The position numbers and the translations under genes are program-made. Positions 25,723 to 41,300 of a DNA stretch of 64,000 bases are shown here, piece by piece. Source of the stretch: Acridotheres tristis (taxonomy: Eukaryota > Chordata > Aves > Passeriformes > Sturnidae); contig CM072894.1 of NCBI GenBank assembly GCA_037013685.1, positions 13,899,449-13,963,448 of the forward strand, read 5' to 3'. A model generated the notes under the pieces. It saw only the letters and a program-made list of their open reading frames with translations. It did no database searches and was not told where the DNA came from. How positions within the stretch are numbered: position 1 is the first letter of the stretch; each line of letters begins with the position of its first letter.

Positions 25723-28700
25723 TCACTGTGTATGCCAGAGACCTCAAGGTCACATCATGCACAGCAGTGTGAGCTGGCTGTGCCAGCACAGCGGTGGCCC
25801 TGCTATTCCAGGCTGCTCTCCCAGAAACAGCACATGCAGCAGCTCCTTTTACAGCAGTTCTCAGCTAGCACAGCATTTCTGTACAATACACGTTTTTACT
25901 CTTGCATGCCCAAAAAAAATTCAGCAGCAACACAAGATGAATGCAGAACAATAGCACTCTATGGTTCAAGCTTCAGGAGAGGGATTGGCTCCCCTTAGAA
26001 GGGGAATGGATCCATGGATTCCTGCAGGGCTGTGCTGGTGAGGGGTTCCCCAGGAGGGAGGGCAGCCCTTCCCCAGTGCCTGCACTGGCGGGGGGGGCAG
26101 AGCTCAGGGGTTCAGCTTGGTTTCTTGGTTACTCTCATTGAAAGGAGCTGGGCTCTGCTCAATAGCCATTGAGTACATTCCTCGGATTCTTTTCTTCTGT
26201 GCTTTGTAAATCAGGGTTGGAAGTTACTGCTGAAAGCACAGGAAGTTAAAAATCACCTTTTTCAGCCTCCTGTCACCTCAGGGTATTTTTGTGACAAACT
26301 GACCCAGGCTTGAAGGATGAAACACCTCTTATAGCCCCAGTAACAAAACAATTCACAAAATAATGAATGACTGACCTTACCATACTCTCAGCTGGCACTC
26401 TTAGGTTGGTAAGTAGCCATGCCCATGAGCAGAAGCACAAGTTGTGCCCCTGGTAATAAGAGTCCAGTTGTCACGGGGGCCAAAGGCTCCTTTGTATCCT
26501 GTTGCAAGTGGCATTTTAAAAACCAGCATGGTACATCTTATCCACTGAAATTAAACAAACGTTTTCCATGATTATGAGCTGTATTTTCAGTGCTCGCCTC
26601 CCTACTTAGAACAATACTAATTAAAAGCTCCCAGGAGAATTTAAAATTGAAATCTGGGCAACCAGGACACAACTTTGTCCTGCAGGGATTCAGTGTGAAA
26701 ATCCAGATGATGAAGGCAATTGTGATCCACAAGAAAAGCATTTAAAAATATTTACCCTATATAAATATTTGACCATAAGCAAAATGAGGAATAGTTAAAG
26801 TGTTTACTAGAATTCTCTTCCAGAATTTTCCATTTAGGGACAGAACCACAGTCTAGGGGGCCGAGGCAGGAGACCTTGAGTTCTGACTGAGAAAACCCAG
26901 CTCTCAAAGAACCGGGCACCAAACTCTGTGTCAGGAGCAGGACTGAGCTCCACAAGAAGGCAATGCTAAGTCAGGCCAGGAAGCAGAAATCAGGATTCCT
27001 CCTGCCTCTCCTTGAGTCAGACATCATCCTCCCAGAGCTTTCCAAGCTGAGGTAAATATTTCAAGTAATGGTTTGCAATATATATTTTTTTCCTCAATTT
27101 TTGCTTCCAACTGCATATTTTATAGGACTTCTTCCCTTACTTATTTAAATAATGGCTTTAATTGTCCCAGAAAATATTTGCTTTTGATTTTCTTGTAGAT
27201 ACTTAGGAAACTGAATCGATAAAGGAACAAAAACTGAAAAAAAATTATTTTCACATTCATTTAAGGGTTTTCAGTTCAAAATCAGAGATAAAGGAAGAAG
27301 GTTTTATCCAAGCAAGTTTTTAGCCAGAAAGCTACTATAAATTCTGAGAGGATTGCTAAAGGTCAGCACGCTATAACCAAATTCCAGCCTGTTAAATTAC
27401 TGCTATACTGCACTTCCAAGAAAATCTGTATCCAACATCTGGGTTTTTTTACAGGACATCATTAGGAACAGGCAGGCAGAGTCATAGTCTCATTCTGCAC
27501 TTACCTCAGGTTTTGAAAGGACAGATCTGTCCCTCTCTAGACACAAGACAAGATTAAAACCTGGCCTTGTTGGACTTGGTCACTACTGTGATGTTTTAGA
27601 GTTGCTTTGGAGTCACCCAAAAAGCAGTATTAATGAGGAAAACAGGAAGGGGAGCTGGAGACCAGCCAGCTCTGCTTCTCATCACTTACACTTGCTGCTG
27701 TTCAGACTAATTTTTTATCAAGTCAGAGCACATTTGTCTTTATGACACAGCTGATGAAAAACTTCCTGAAAAAAAAAATGTGTGGCTGATAGTCAAACTG
27801 GGAATCAGTGTGGATCCCAACATCCTGCTACTTCTGAAGAGGTCAGTTCTCTAAAAACCCCAAACTCAAACACATGCACATCTCAAAGAGCCCAGCAATT
27901 ACTTAAAATTATGGAAAGCAACTGTTACTGTCTAGCATGTGCTAAAACAATTGTTTCCCAGCACTCTCAATTTGTTTTTCCAAGACCAGCACATGAAGCA
28001 TGGAGACATCTGGATATTTCAAGGTCAGTATGGTTCTGGATACAAACTGAACAGCAAAACCATGTTCTGCTCTGCAGAAGGACAGCCCTCTCTGGGCAAA
28101 CCTGAAGCAGCCGGACCACAAATATTGCACGTTTCTTCCACTCCTGCTGTCGCTTCTACCTTCTTCCCATCCTTCCTTACCTCTTCCTAACTCTGACACA
28201 AACACAAGGCAAAGACTAAGAAAAAAACAGATGCTTCTGGATGTGGTGAAAATTTTGAAAATGCTCAACTTCTGTCAATGTTGTCATTATGTAAATATTG
28301 GATGCCACACGCCGAGAGGAGTTTTCACAAGTAGAAATAACAACACACAGAGGAAAAAACCAAACCACAAATAAAACTGAAGGGCATGAGTGTGTCTGGA
28401 ACAACAAAGTACAGAACATTTTGGGGCAGTGCCCTTCCTGGGACTTACTGTACCTCCAGCAGCTTTTTCATCCCAAAGTTGTAGCACTCACCACAGGAAC
28501 CTGGTCACAGGGCTGTGGGGACTTTAACTCATATATATTTACTACCTGTTTTAAACACTGATCAAGTGACACAGAACAATAGAGATAAAACCTGCAGAGG
28601 AACATTCAAACAGATTATCATGACCATCCAAAGTGACACACTGATTTTTCATACAGGTTTTCAAATGTTCACATTTCTTGTTTCCTTTATTCTTTCTACA

Positions 28701-31700
28701 TTAACATCATATCTCTACAATGCAGACAATTTAAAAATGAGAATTATATCCGGGTCTAGTACAAGGAGAAGCTTAGCTTACCATGAGGTCTCTTTCACTG
28801 CTTTTTTTGTCTTTGATTTATTTATGACCTTTAAAAAATACCTATTTCTCAGCTGACCCATATGCAGCATATTTACTTACCCTCTAAAAGGCTATGGAGC
28901 TTATTATACCTAAAAATATTTTTGTAGTAAGTTTTGAGCTGTGCACAACTATTGAAATTTTGAACTCACAGATCCTGAAGTGTCTTCAGGCAGAAATGCT
29001 GAGGAATAATTGAGGTAGCACAGAACAGAGAGTGAACAGTTGGACTGTTAAATTGGTCGGACTTTATTTGACAGATGAGGGAGAAGATACAAATTAAAAC
29101 TCAGGGAAGAGCAGTGATGAAGAAGAAAATTTCATTATATAGTGTTTTAAAGAGCAGTGATATAAAGAGGCACCCACAGCTGCACATGCTCACCAGGATG
29201 GGGCTTGGTTCATTTTTCAGTGACAAGAATTATGCAAAATTAGCAGACCAAAGAATCTACTGCTACTCAGCTGCAGCACAGCTACAACTGCCCTATTTCA
29301 TTAAGTAGCTGCTGAATTAGAGATTGTTCTACCCAAGGGTGACCATGGTTTCCACACACTACACTGGATGTAAAGCAGCCTTCCAAGGGGCCTCAAACTT
29401 CCTTTTAAATTTGCATTGTTTTGTATGATTCTTTGCTTTGTTTCTCCCTACAATGGAAAAGAGGGTTAAACAACTCCCTCCTTCATAAAAATAACATTTT
29501 TAATAAGCTAAATGCAAAAAATAGGAAAACCATCCAAAACCAAAAAAAACACATCCCCTTTCACTGCTTCTTCCAAGCAAAAAGACAAGTGAGATGTTAC
29601 CTGGATTTAAATGCAAGTGCCACTGTGGTTTCCCCCCGTGGCTCATCTTTATCTAGTAGTTTGCAGTCACACATCTCAAAAGGAATATTAAGGCAAATGC
29701 CATGCATTAGCTTTAGATTTTAAAAGGTGTGTCCAAGGCAGAGTGGCACAGCAGGGACACAAACAGAGACAAACAAGCAGGAGGGCCTTGGGGACAGGAC
29801 AGTCACCCCTCACATGCCCTGGCTGCCCCCTATTCAAATCCTGGGTCAGCAGTGAGTGATTGGCACTGCACTGACCATATAAACTCTTTCTGAAAGGAAT
29901 ATTGGTGTTTTACATGGTTTGTGGTGTCCATAGCAAAGCTTTGGTGAGCAGAAAGCCTGACCCATCCTTCAGCCCTGCTGAGGCAGAGCTGGAGCAGGTT
30001 GGGAATGCAGGATGCAGAAGCACACTGTCAGATCTGCTGCTTGGAGAAAGGGAAGTGCAATGCCACTGAAAGGACCTCACTTCTTTCAGGTTTTATAGAG
30101 AAGTTCAAATTCATGACCTTTGAAGAAAAATCCATCTGGAGACTTTTTATTTTCACACAGATGAAACAATCACAAGGAATAACCTTTTCTTTTATGCCTC
30201 AAGAAAGTTTCAAGCTTAGTTAGCAACAGTTATTTCTATGGCAACAGACAGATATAAACACAGGATTATAATGTTCAACAAAGGATCAAGAAAAGGAAGA
30301 AATAGGACTTGAAGAGGGAAGTGTCTGGAAGACCTGAAAAAGAAGGTAGAAGGTTACTAACTTTTTTTAATGTATATTTCTTCTTGCTCTCAACAGAATT
30401 CCTTTTGGTAAAAAAAAAATTGAATTAAAAAAGGAGAAATGACACAGGACTGTACACTACTTTTTGCTGCAGGCATAATGGAGTCCAATAGCTGTGGTCA
30501 CTGATACTTGGGACAGAGCTTGACAGAGTGCCTTGCTTGGAGGGCACTGCAGCTCACAAAATTAACTTTATGCTAAAAAGCACATACTTATATTCAGTGA
30601 ATTCTGCAATAGAGATTGAATCTAAAACACGCACGTAAATTTAGAATTCTTCCATACACTTATGCACACTAAATGGAGGTGAGCAGGTAACTCTATGCTA
30701 TCAATCCAAAACTGGTGTTTGAGGAAAAGCACAGATGATACCTTCTAGAGTTTACTTTGCTGTGAGCAAAGTCACCACTGCCTTTTACCTGTGCAGCCAT
30801 TTGCACCACTCCTAAATGTGACCACTACAACACAAGAGCAGCAAATCCTTGGCTGCTTGTCCCACAGAAAGAACTGCAAAAATAATCACACGGTGCTGAA
30901 CCAAGTTCTGTACAAAAAGCAGGTGTTCCTCTCCTGTTTCTCCCTTCCATTTTTATCAGCAGGGTCAGCAAGACCTCTTGGCAGGGGCAGCCAAGGGAGC
31001 TGCTGGCCCACAGGGTGCCCAAGGGCCCATCTCCATCACAGCCTGGCTGGGGAGCACACAGGGGCTGTTTCAGGAGAGCTGACCCCCAGCTGCAGAGTCT
31101 GTGTGGCAGCCCGGGCCAAACACACAGGGCCAGGGCTCAGCTGCTACAAGGGCAAATTAATTTTGTGCAGGTACACCCAAACCAGTTCAAGCTGCAGTCA
31201 CTTCTTTGGATTGCTCTACAGCAGACATTTCACAGGAACATCTGCCTCCTTGGGGCCCAGCTGAAGGAAGATATGTTGCTTTGGTGTTTTTGTTGTTTTT
31301 TTAAAATCACTACCCTCGCTTATCCTAGGCACATATTTCTGCATGAGGCAGGGAAAGAAGGAAGGGAAAGCCCCTGATTAGCAAAGGGCTCTGAGAAGGG
31401 ATGGGTACCTGGGAAGCTCCTGGCAAGCAAAACACGAGCTGGGTCATAAAGACAATTTACTGCACTCATAACTAATCCAGGGCATGCCGAGAGAGTGAGG
31501 GACATTCCTCCTGAGACATAAGCAATGAGGTCAGAAAACCTTTTCATTTGTAGAGCTAGGAGGGAAGAGATGTCCAGCCCACTAAGGAACAATGCAGGAA
31601 CATCTGCTGCAGGCAGAGGGCTGAGCAGCCCCTGGACAGTTTGTCAGAAAGCCAATAACAATGACAGCAATGAAATAATTGAATAATGATGCCTAGAATC

Positions 31701-32320
31701 AAAGTGAAAGGAAAAACCATTAAGCATCTTCTGAAGCTTGAAGTAACTATTTATTCTCAAAGCCAAGGAAGATTGAAAGAAGCACCTAGTGCAGACAGAC
31801 CTAAAGGCAGGAAGGTCTCTGCATCCTTCAGCACCTTTGCTAAGAGCCATGCTGTACCTCATTATTCACTGGTAATGTCCCAGGACTTAGAGCACCCTTT
31901 TGCTTTTAAAAAGCCTCAGTGAAAGTTCTCATTTTGCTATCCAGGCACAAAAGTTGCCTTTTGAAAGTCAGGTGGAAAAGCCCTGCAGCGTCTCACTCCC
32001 AAGTCAGTGACAGCAAATAGTGCCAGGCAGAAGAGAATGACAGAGCCCAGAGTCATCACTAACTTAGCAACCACAATTCCCTGTGTGCCTGGAGTTACTC
32101 TCATCACTTCTAAAACTTCAGAAATTAATCTCTTTGCACATGGATAATTCACCCAGAGACTGATTGACTGTACAACTGTCAATGGATCTACAGTGCTCCC
32201 ATGCTTTGCCTAGGAAAACAATTCCAGTTGCCGCGAAGGACATAAGAAAGGATGACTGTTTCCAAATCGCTTTCCAGAGAAGTGGGAGCTGTCATAATGT
32301 TTAACCTTTCCTCTGTTCTC
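25723..32320. other. Non-coding interval, no gene recognised
   Basis: A long gene-free stretch. Noted items are a G8 run near 26090 and a GC-richer patch at about 30960-31150. That patch underlies open frames of 157 and 120 codons that lack any recognisable domain and overlap in different frames. The rest is AT-rich with short frames only. Confidence 0.6.
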
Positions 32321-35300
32321 CCACCGACAGGCACCCTCCCCACCCCGCCCCGCTGCTGGTTCCCACAGCCCAGATATGAAAGCAGATAAGGAGGTCCCCC
32401 CCTCCTGCTTCCTGATGTGACTCAGGGCTCTGAGTCAGCCTTTGTGTTCCAGGGAACCTGGAAGGCTTTGAAACCCGCTGTTGATTTTGGCAAAACCACC
32501 TCTTCTCGCTTTGAGGAGAAACGATTTACACACATCGTTTTGGGTCTGAAAATAGCTGCTGAGATGCAAACAGCAAGAGTATGGCCAAATATTTTCTTGT
32601 CCTTGAGCTGCAGAAGCAGAACCCTCCCTGTCCTGGGTCCCAGCTGCACTAAAGTGAGCCACAAAATAGCAGCTTAAACCCTGGTGATTCGAGGAGGATG
32701 CACTTACAGCTCCTCTGTCATGCACAGGAGGTACCACTGCCCATGGCTTTGGACACAACCACCTCTAGAGCAGCTGGTCACCTTGCAGAGATGACAAGGG
32801 AGGTGTTGGATCACTGTCTGCTTCCCATGGTCAGGTGAGCTGAAGCCAAATAGCCATTCTAGTCCTGAGGGTAGTAAGCCAAACTCCTTCCTCTGTGCTC
32901 CCTGGTGCATTCCTTCCAGCAAGGTCAGGCCACTCTTGAGCAGCTCATATTAAGGGGCCCTGCATCAGGAGATGCAGACAGGAGAAGTGTCTTTTCATAA
33001 ACAACAGTTTGCCCCAGCTCAGTTGAGACACGCCAGTAACGAGGGAAATTCTGGCAAAGACGCCTCTCAAGAATCCCTGTGTGTCTCTGCCTGGCCCTTC
33101 TCTGTCTCCACAGATCAGCACTTTGTAGTTATAGAGAAAAAATCCTCTCCTTCTTGGTGGTGAAAAGCTGCCATATTTTTATTAACATGTTTGAACATCG
33201 CATCAACTGCTCATCTCAAACATTCATCCACTTCTGTGCCTACTTCTGTATCTGTTTTACAAAGCCTTTAATTAAATTAATTACGCTTTAACATAGATAT
33301 TTTAATTTCCTTTTGCAATCCTATTTCAGACATCTTTTGATCTCTCATTGTAATTCCAAACTACATTCCTTCCCTTCATGTCTGTTTGGTAAACACCTTT
33401 GCTTGGGCCAGATTTATTAGCATTTAAATTATTTTCTCACTCCAGGACTTGTCTGCTATCCCTTCTTCCCACAGTATGGCAAGTCAGGCCATTTCTAGGT
33501 TAAGCCCTAAATTCACTGGAAAGTCTTAAAACATAAGTATGACTGCATAAAGAAAACAGAAAAAAAATTATCTGTAAAAAGTACAATTAGTTGCTACACT
33601 TCCTTTCAGAGTATAGCTATTGTTAAAGAAATAATTTCAAGGAAATTAGATTTAATATTCTTTAATAGGGGTTTTGCATGATAAGGCAAAGAAACTTGAA
33701 ACATGCCGAAGCACATGAATACAGTTAAATATCAATTTTCACAGCAGTTTTAGTTTGCTTCAATGAGTGTTGAGAAAGAATAATCCTTATGTGCTAAAAC
33801 ATAGCACATTTTAACCTTAATTTTTCTTTTGAGTGTGAAAATAGTGGCAGTACTCTTCTCCTTACACATCTCTGTGAAATAGCTTCTTTAAAAATAATCT
33901 ACCAAAACCCATAGAACTACAAAGCACTTTTAACTACTTTTTAAATTTTACATGTTTATTCGAAAATTTGGCTACTTTTTAAAAACATGGCTACACACTT
34001 TAAAAACCAAAGTGGAATATTTCAGCTAACCAGAGACATCCTTTTCTCTTCCAGAAGTCTGGTCCACTAAGCTAAGCCAAAAAATTAAAAACCAGAGCCA
34101 AAACAGTTTGCTCAGCTCTGCACATAAACAGCTCCAACAATGTTTTAGGCATCAGATCCTAAAAATTCAGATGCATGTTTCTTAGTTGGGACATTCAGAT
34201 AAAAGCACATTTGCAATATTTTTAAGCTTTATTTTCATTGACTAAAGAAAAAAAATGGGAGAAAAAATAAAGGGTGTTAAAATTCCAGCTCTTCTATAAG
34301 ACTGCAGAGACAGTCCTTGGTTTTCACATGAGGTGAATTCAAGGCTACATGAGGGATAAGGGTCAGACCTATTGATGGCAGGCTAAAAGCTTCCCATGCT
34401 TTACCTACCTCTGTATTTACTAAAGCAGGTCTGCATGCAGTATCCTCCTCATGGAGGGTAGCATTTACAGCAGTTCACACCTTTGCTGACTAGAAACAGC
34501 TCCATTAAACCACTTCACTGCCTCTGCTGACAAATTCACTTAGAACCTAGGCTGGTATTTTAGCTGAATTCACTTCCAAACCAAAGACAGGCCACTTATG
34601 TTTACATTAATCAAAATTAGCTCCTGATGGGCATTATGTGAGCAACATTAAAACACACACACTGTATAGCTGGCTTTCCCGGGCAGACAAGTTTTTATCT
34701 TGCTAAAGTTTTTATTTGCTAACTTGCTTCTTATCCAGGAGGACAATTCTTTTATCATGAACCTCACCTACATGCCTTCAAAAGGCACCTGCTTTCCTCA
34801 CTGCCAGTACTGTGTGAGCACTGAGAACATTGCACCAGCCCTGCACCCTCCCCTGACATCAGCAGGTATCTCCAACTGGTCTATCTGAACCCCTCGAGGA
34901 TAAACAAACAGAGCAGGATCTGCTCTTACAGGTCTGGGGCTGCAGTCACTCCCAAACTGGATTGCAAGCAGAAATCCTGTTCTTCTGCAGTGCTTTTCCA
35001 ATTTATGCCTCCAATATCCCTCAAGTAATTCCCCATTTGACAGTGATGCAGGGCAGCAAACAGTACATAAGAGAACTCAGTGAGGTCCTCATAGCCATTT
35101 GTGGACTGAAATAGGATGTAAAAGCAACACAGGAACGACCAGAAGAAATGCAACATCACTTCCCACAACAAACAAGCTCCTTTTGTTTTCACCAGCTGCA
35201 TCCAATCCATCCTTTCCTAATGCTCTGTGCAGGTTGCAAAAGTGTTCTCAAGAACCAGCATATCTGATTTCACACAGGCACCTGTAAATGTAGGGCACTG

Positions 35301-38300
35301 ATATTGGGTATCTGGGTATCTGTTCTACTTCAGCAGTTTCAACTAACTCCAAAAAGCTTATTTGGAGCCTAACCTTTTATTATACAAACAGGACAAAAAC
35401 AAACTCAGCAGGATACTGGTGCTTCTATTTATGAAAATGACCCACTGTGGACTAGTATATGGTCCAGCATATCATCATATAAATTCAGATTTCATCTGAA
35501 AACAATTACATGCTCTTAAGTTACTGGGCTCTTAAAGTCTAACTACAATGATTCTGATGCTAACTTTTGATCTAGAAAGTGGGGAAACAAAAGGAAAAAA
35601 AAATTGGAAGACTATTCAAGAATAGGAAGAAGAACCAAAAACAGTGAATAAAAAATTACTTTGGAAGGGAAAAATGCCAAAACTGGGGGCTGTCACAACA
35701 GGGAATTTCCCTAATGATAATGAATGCAATGAGCTAGTAAGCAACATTAACTAAAGTCCAGGTGACTTCTTGAGAGTTTGAGATTCTCACACTTCTTCTA
35801 ATGAAAGATTTTGGTCCTCAGAGCCCCAGGGCCACCTCAGGGGTTTTAGGCTTTCAGACCAAAACTCCTACTGAGTACTTGCACATAACTGCAGAGCACA
35901 CCCCAAAACTGAGGGTCTTCTCAGTTACCCCTGAGGAAACCTGCCTCACCTGTACACCTCAAAATACTGCACATTTTACCCAAGATATATCTAATATATA
36001 GAAGTGCTTGGGTGGGAATACTTAAATTGCTTGGAAAAGACAAGGAGAGTTCCCTACACTGCAGGCAGAGAGGGGAGGTGCTATTGCAAGAGGTTACCTT
36101 TTCCCAGAATATCTATGACCCCCTCAGCCTGACTGCTGGGATCCCTTCAGCACAGTGGGAAGAAAACTAATGGATAAGAGATAAAAAAAAAAAAGACACA
36201 TGTGGTTTTCCAAGCTCTCACTCTCCCACAGGAAAAAAATACAAGTGATATGGAAAGAAGTAATTTATACTTCTACATACCCAAAGTGATTTTGCAGACT
36301 GTGGCTAGCATTGTCTGAAGGTGCTGTTTACTTCATATTTCACAGGACTAGCATGTTAACAAGCATTTCTTCCAAGCTGAAAAAGCACCTGTGTCAAGAG
36401 AGCTCCCCAGTGCCAATGAGGAACACTTAATATGATTGCATATTACTGATGGGTAACTGGCACCCATGAACTTCTCATGTCTTTTGTACCAGAACATCAG
36501 AAATCCTCTTTTGTGGCCAGAGTCCATAAGCTCTGAGTGTCATTAAAACACAGCAATTATCACTGATAGGCTCTGACACAGATTGTTAATTTGCTGTGGG
36601 AAGGTAAGTCCTAACAAAAAAAACATTCTTCTGCTGCGATATGCAAGTTTCATATCTTTAAAAAGAACCCAAAATTTGAGCAGAAATAAGACCTACACCC
36701 ACTCTTTCATAACTTTCCCTCCATTATTTGCTGTATTCCATTGTTCACAAACAATAGAGATGCTTACAAATATATTTTTAATGCAAGCTCTTAGTGATAA
36801 AAATAACTCCTTTCACAATTCACGCTGGAGGGCAGCAGGATCGTTGCTTCTCTTTCCAAACAAACCTGCATGCATTTGAGCAGGACTTGCTGCCCCCCCT
36901 TCCTCCCTTTAAACACTGACACAGAGGGAGATAACGGAGCTGAAGGAATGAGCTTGCTGCTCTGTATGCACACACAGCAGAAATTAAAAGTAGATTGTTT
37001 GATGTTGAGCGTGAATTGAATTGATCCAGGCACTCCTTTCCAACACCATTATTTATGACAAGCAGTACATGTTATTGACCAGTGAACATACAATAATAAC
37101 GTAATTAGCTTTCACCTAAACAATTACCGCCTTGTCATTTCCGATCCAAGTTCAGGAAGTGGCACAGACTCAGCAGGGCAGAGGGCTGCAATTCACAGGC
37201 ACAGCTCACTGCTAGAACTGCTTTAACCCTCTGCAGGTACATTTCTGGATGCAGCAAGCAGCCAAATCCAGCCCACAGCAGTAGCCAGAAGAAGACTACG
37301 TTTCTACATTCATTAACATTTGTGGAGTTACTCATTAAATCCTGAGTCAAGTAGTGTGAACCAGTCTCATGCTTCAGCAGACAGATGATCCATCAGCTCC
37401 TGTTTACTGGGATCTTAACACCACACAGAAAGCAAGCCATAGGTTTTACATTCAATAGAGGACTTCCTTCCTCACCTAGCCAGTTCCAGCTTTGCACTGG
37501 AGAAAGAGCCACCATCCAGACTGCTCTAGCACAGATACAGCACAACCTGGGGCTCTTGTGCAGCTCTCTCTAACGGGCATTGTGCAGGCCAGTTCAGTTC
37601 CAAAGCCAAAAATCCCTGCTAAGTTTTCTATTAACAATTTAATTAGCACTTCTCAGTATGCTTCTCAGGGAAATGTTTTATCAGAAGGTTACTCTGCCTT
37701 GATATAGCTGGGGGGAAAAGCCACATCTTTAATTGGTACAGCCATATCAATCACATCTCCATGTATTCAGTCTAGATACTGTTACATTAGCTACATAGAA
37801 CCTGTTTTCATCAGAGAACATATTCAGATTGTTCTGAGAAAATAATTTATTGGGACTGACTCAAGAGAAGCTTTAGTAACATCCAGTGGATAAGAGTCAT
37901 CCTAGGCCATAGTGCACCTTTTATTTACAGACATTGTGTTACAAGGCTGAGAGAGCCAGAAACCAACAGCTTTGGGACAAAAGAAACTTTGTGCCTTAAC
38001 CACAGAAGAGAGGATAGGGAAAGGTCTTTGCAACTCCTTGTTCAGCAGTGGGAGCATTCATAGAGGAAATTCAGTCTAAGAACTTCAGATTCAGAAAAGA
38101 CACTTTGTCCCTCTCACCAGGGAGAACACACTGAAGAAAGGTACCCACAAGCACCATCACCTCAGTCTGCATGTGCTCCCTCACAGAGGCTTTCATCCAT
38201 CAGCCAGGGACCCAGGTTCCTGGGCAGGTTGCACACAGAGGTGCTTTCTAATCCCATATGAATCAGATAATCACATCCTTCCCAATTCTTTTCATTTTTT

Positions 38301-41300
38301 AAAGCAGCAACGAAAAAGGTCCTCCCAGTCCCTTTTCTAAATCCCTGTTTCCCCACCTATAATCACTTACTCAGAAGAGTACACTAGTGACAGCTCTTTG
38401 GCAACTCAAAGGATGAAATTATGGTTGAATTGAAGAATTACAGTTTCTAACTTCCCCCTTTTCTACTGTAGAGCCAAAGTCCTCATTGTTTTAATTTAGA
38501 GGAGAGATTAGTACCAACTGTGTTATGCCTCTTATCTTTGCTAAACAAAAAAGTTATATAATGTTTCAGGAAATGAGTTCAAGTGAATACAACCATCTTT
38601 TTCACAGTACTAAATGCTTAAAAAAGAATCTGGTTTGTCCATTCTGGCAGCTTGTTTATTCAAGACAGACAAGGCACAGGCAGTAAAAAAGAAAAAAAAA
38701 TCCCTGAGCTGTAGGACAAAAAAACCAGTTTAAAGTAATTTTCTTGTCTAAAATTCCTATAGCTCTTTAAAACTGCAAAAGAAGGTGTCATTTAGGCTAC
38801 TATCAGTTTTTGTGATAGTGTTGATCTACTGGCATGTCTGAGGAGATCTTCATAAATTCGTATTTTAGAGACAGAATTATTATTTCACAGGCATGTTAAG
38901 GACAATGTTAAGAACACAACCTAAAAAGAATACTGATACACATGACACAAATAGATCCTGCCATAGGGAAGATCGCAGGGTGTTTCAGGATGTATGACTA
39001 AGAGGTAAGATAGAAGAAAAGGCAGCTGAAGGGAGCACAATGAGAGCATTCCATACCATTGTTTTGAAATCAATGTTTATCAGTTTTCCATGAATCACCA
39101 ACTGCACTTTAAATAACAGTGCCTGTATTCTTCAAAAGACTATAAATACACCCAGTTTTATTTGCCTGTTCCAGAGAAAGCTGTGAAAAGTGTGACTTCT
39201 GTTCCTAAAATACAGCAATGATGGAAAGTTGTCACAGGACTGCAAGAACAGGTTTTGCTTTTTTAAGTTGTGAATGACAAAATACTGCTGTACACTGTCA
39301 CATCCCTTTCTGGTGGACAAGAGCATTATCAATCTGTTTGATAATAACACTCTTACTGGTTTTTCGACTAGACTTTTTTCCCCTCTAATGGCTCCAGTTC
39401 CACAAAACATCATTGGTTATATTGGTTCGTTTTGCAACCTTGGAAGTTTAAATCTGCATGAATCCATTTCATCTAGTGGAGCTTTAAATCCTTTTTCTGG
39501 CTTTTAACAAACCTCAGCTGTCCTGGACTTAGAGCTGTGCTCAGGTTTTTCCTCCAAACGAGCAAAGAAAGAGTGGAGCAGCTTGTGCACAGTTACACAG
39601 CAGAACCAAGTGATCAATCCTTTCCTACACAATTTCTCACAGGGTGAAGGAGTGGGAAGAGTCCAACTACTGAGCAGCATAAACACACAGAGGAGCTGCT
39701 AAACAACACACTTCTGTCTCCAACACCAGGACCACTCACTTCCTTCAAGACTGCAAAGAAAACACAAAAACTCTAAAATTTGGGCTTCACCAAGATGCTT
39801 TCCCTTTGCAGTGTGATGAACCTGAAATCCACACATCAACTATCTTATTTAAACTTAGCCAAGGATTTGGAGTAACGTTTCTTTGTCAAACTTTTAAGCA
39901 GAAAGTAAACAATTCTGTGCACTAAAAGCACAGTTAAGGAACCTGTACATCCCAGTCCTAACAACAGGAAAAATTAAAAGCAGGGGAAATAGACATGGGG
40001 CTACATTTCTAGTGTTATCTGAGGTCTACTGATACATTTGTCTATTTTCTAAATACTGTGAAGTGACCCTTAATATGTTTCCCTAGTCAACCTGGCACAT
40101 CACAGAGCAAATCAATAATGCCACTGCACTGCAATTATTTGATGCAGGTGAGACCTTCAAAAACCTGGAGGATACTTTGAACAGTGATGAAACAATATTG
40201 TGCCAGCCTGTGCTCCATGTGCTGTGTAGGGGACAGGCACCGGAATCTAGGTGGAAATTAATGAGGAATTACAAGAAAACCCTACTGAATTGTAGATGTT
40301 TCTCTTCCATTGATCAAAACAATTTCCAAGGAATCAAAGATTTTGAAGAAAAAGCAACATACTGCGTGCACACCTCTGAGAAGAGTGAGGTAGTAGTTGT
40401 ATAATTCACATACCTGAAAGGCTTAAAGGCAAAAAAAAAATTCAAAGGAAATATTTGTGCACTTCCTTTTAGATTACTTTATGGGGAAAATAGGTTATTA
40501 AGTATTTTATAGTTGTGTTCCGTACCAAACTCTATCTATTTAGAGCTACATTATGTCTATAGTTTTTTGAAGGGTGGTGGTATTTGCAATAAGAGTGGTA
40601 ACTTGACAGTACAACTGCTTTTCGTGGAAATCTGTGTGGATTAAGGTGGACTTCCTGAGCACAGACCAAATGCCAACACTTTCGGTCTGCAACTATCCCT
40701 GTTCCAAGAGACAAAGCACATGGATACCTTTCCTTCTCACTGTGGCTGTTGGGAAGTTGTGGTGTTTCTGCATTAGTCAGCACAAGTAGAACTTGTTTTT
40801 CTCATTAATTGCACCAGCAGGGTATATAATAAACAGCTGCCTCAGAGGAAATAGGAATGAGAAGGGATAATACAAAAGGAGAGTCCAGTGTAATGAATGC
40901 AGTGGTTCTGTTCCACCATGTTAATTCTCTTGCTGGAATTTGTGAAAAGAAATAAAAATCTCAGTATGCATACAGTCACTAAGAGGCTGGTGGGCTCCAA
41001 TATTCCCAAGGCACATTATTTAGCCCACAAATGAATACTGAATGTGTGCTCCTGTTCCAAAACTGTGCAGTCTCAGTGTAAAATCTGAGGCTATTGTTCA
41101 AGCCCAGCATTTGAGGGGGAGTTTCTAAACTTAAGAAAAGGACACAGATTCTGCTTGAGTAGGGGTGTGCAGTCATGGTGCCCAAAGAGAAACCCCTAAA
41201 TACAGATACAAGGTAAAAGAAACACAACTTCTTTCAGAGTTATCTGCTTTAACAGGAATATAGTTTTCCTATTTCAGAAGAGAGAATATTAAGTATCTAA

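Noticed and set aside
30791..31377. 157- and 120-codon plus-strand frames as a gene
   Set aside because: They overlap each other in different frames in a GC-rich patch and have no recognisable similarity.
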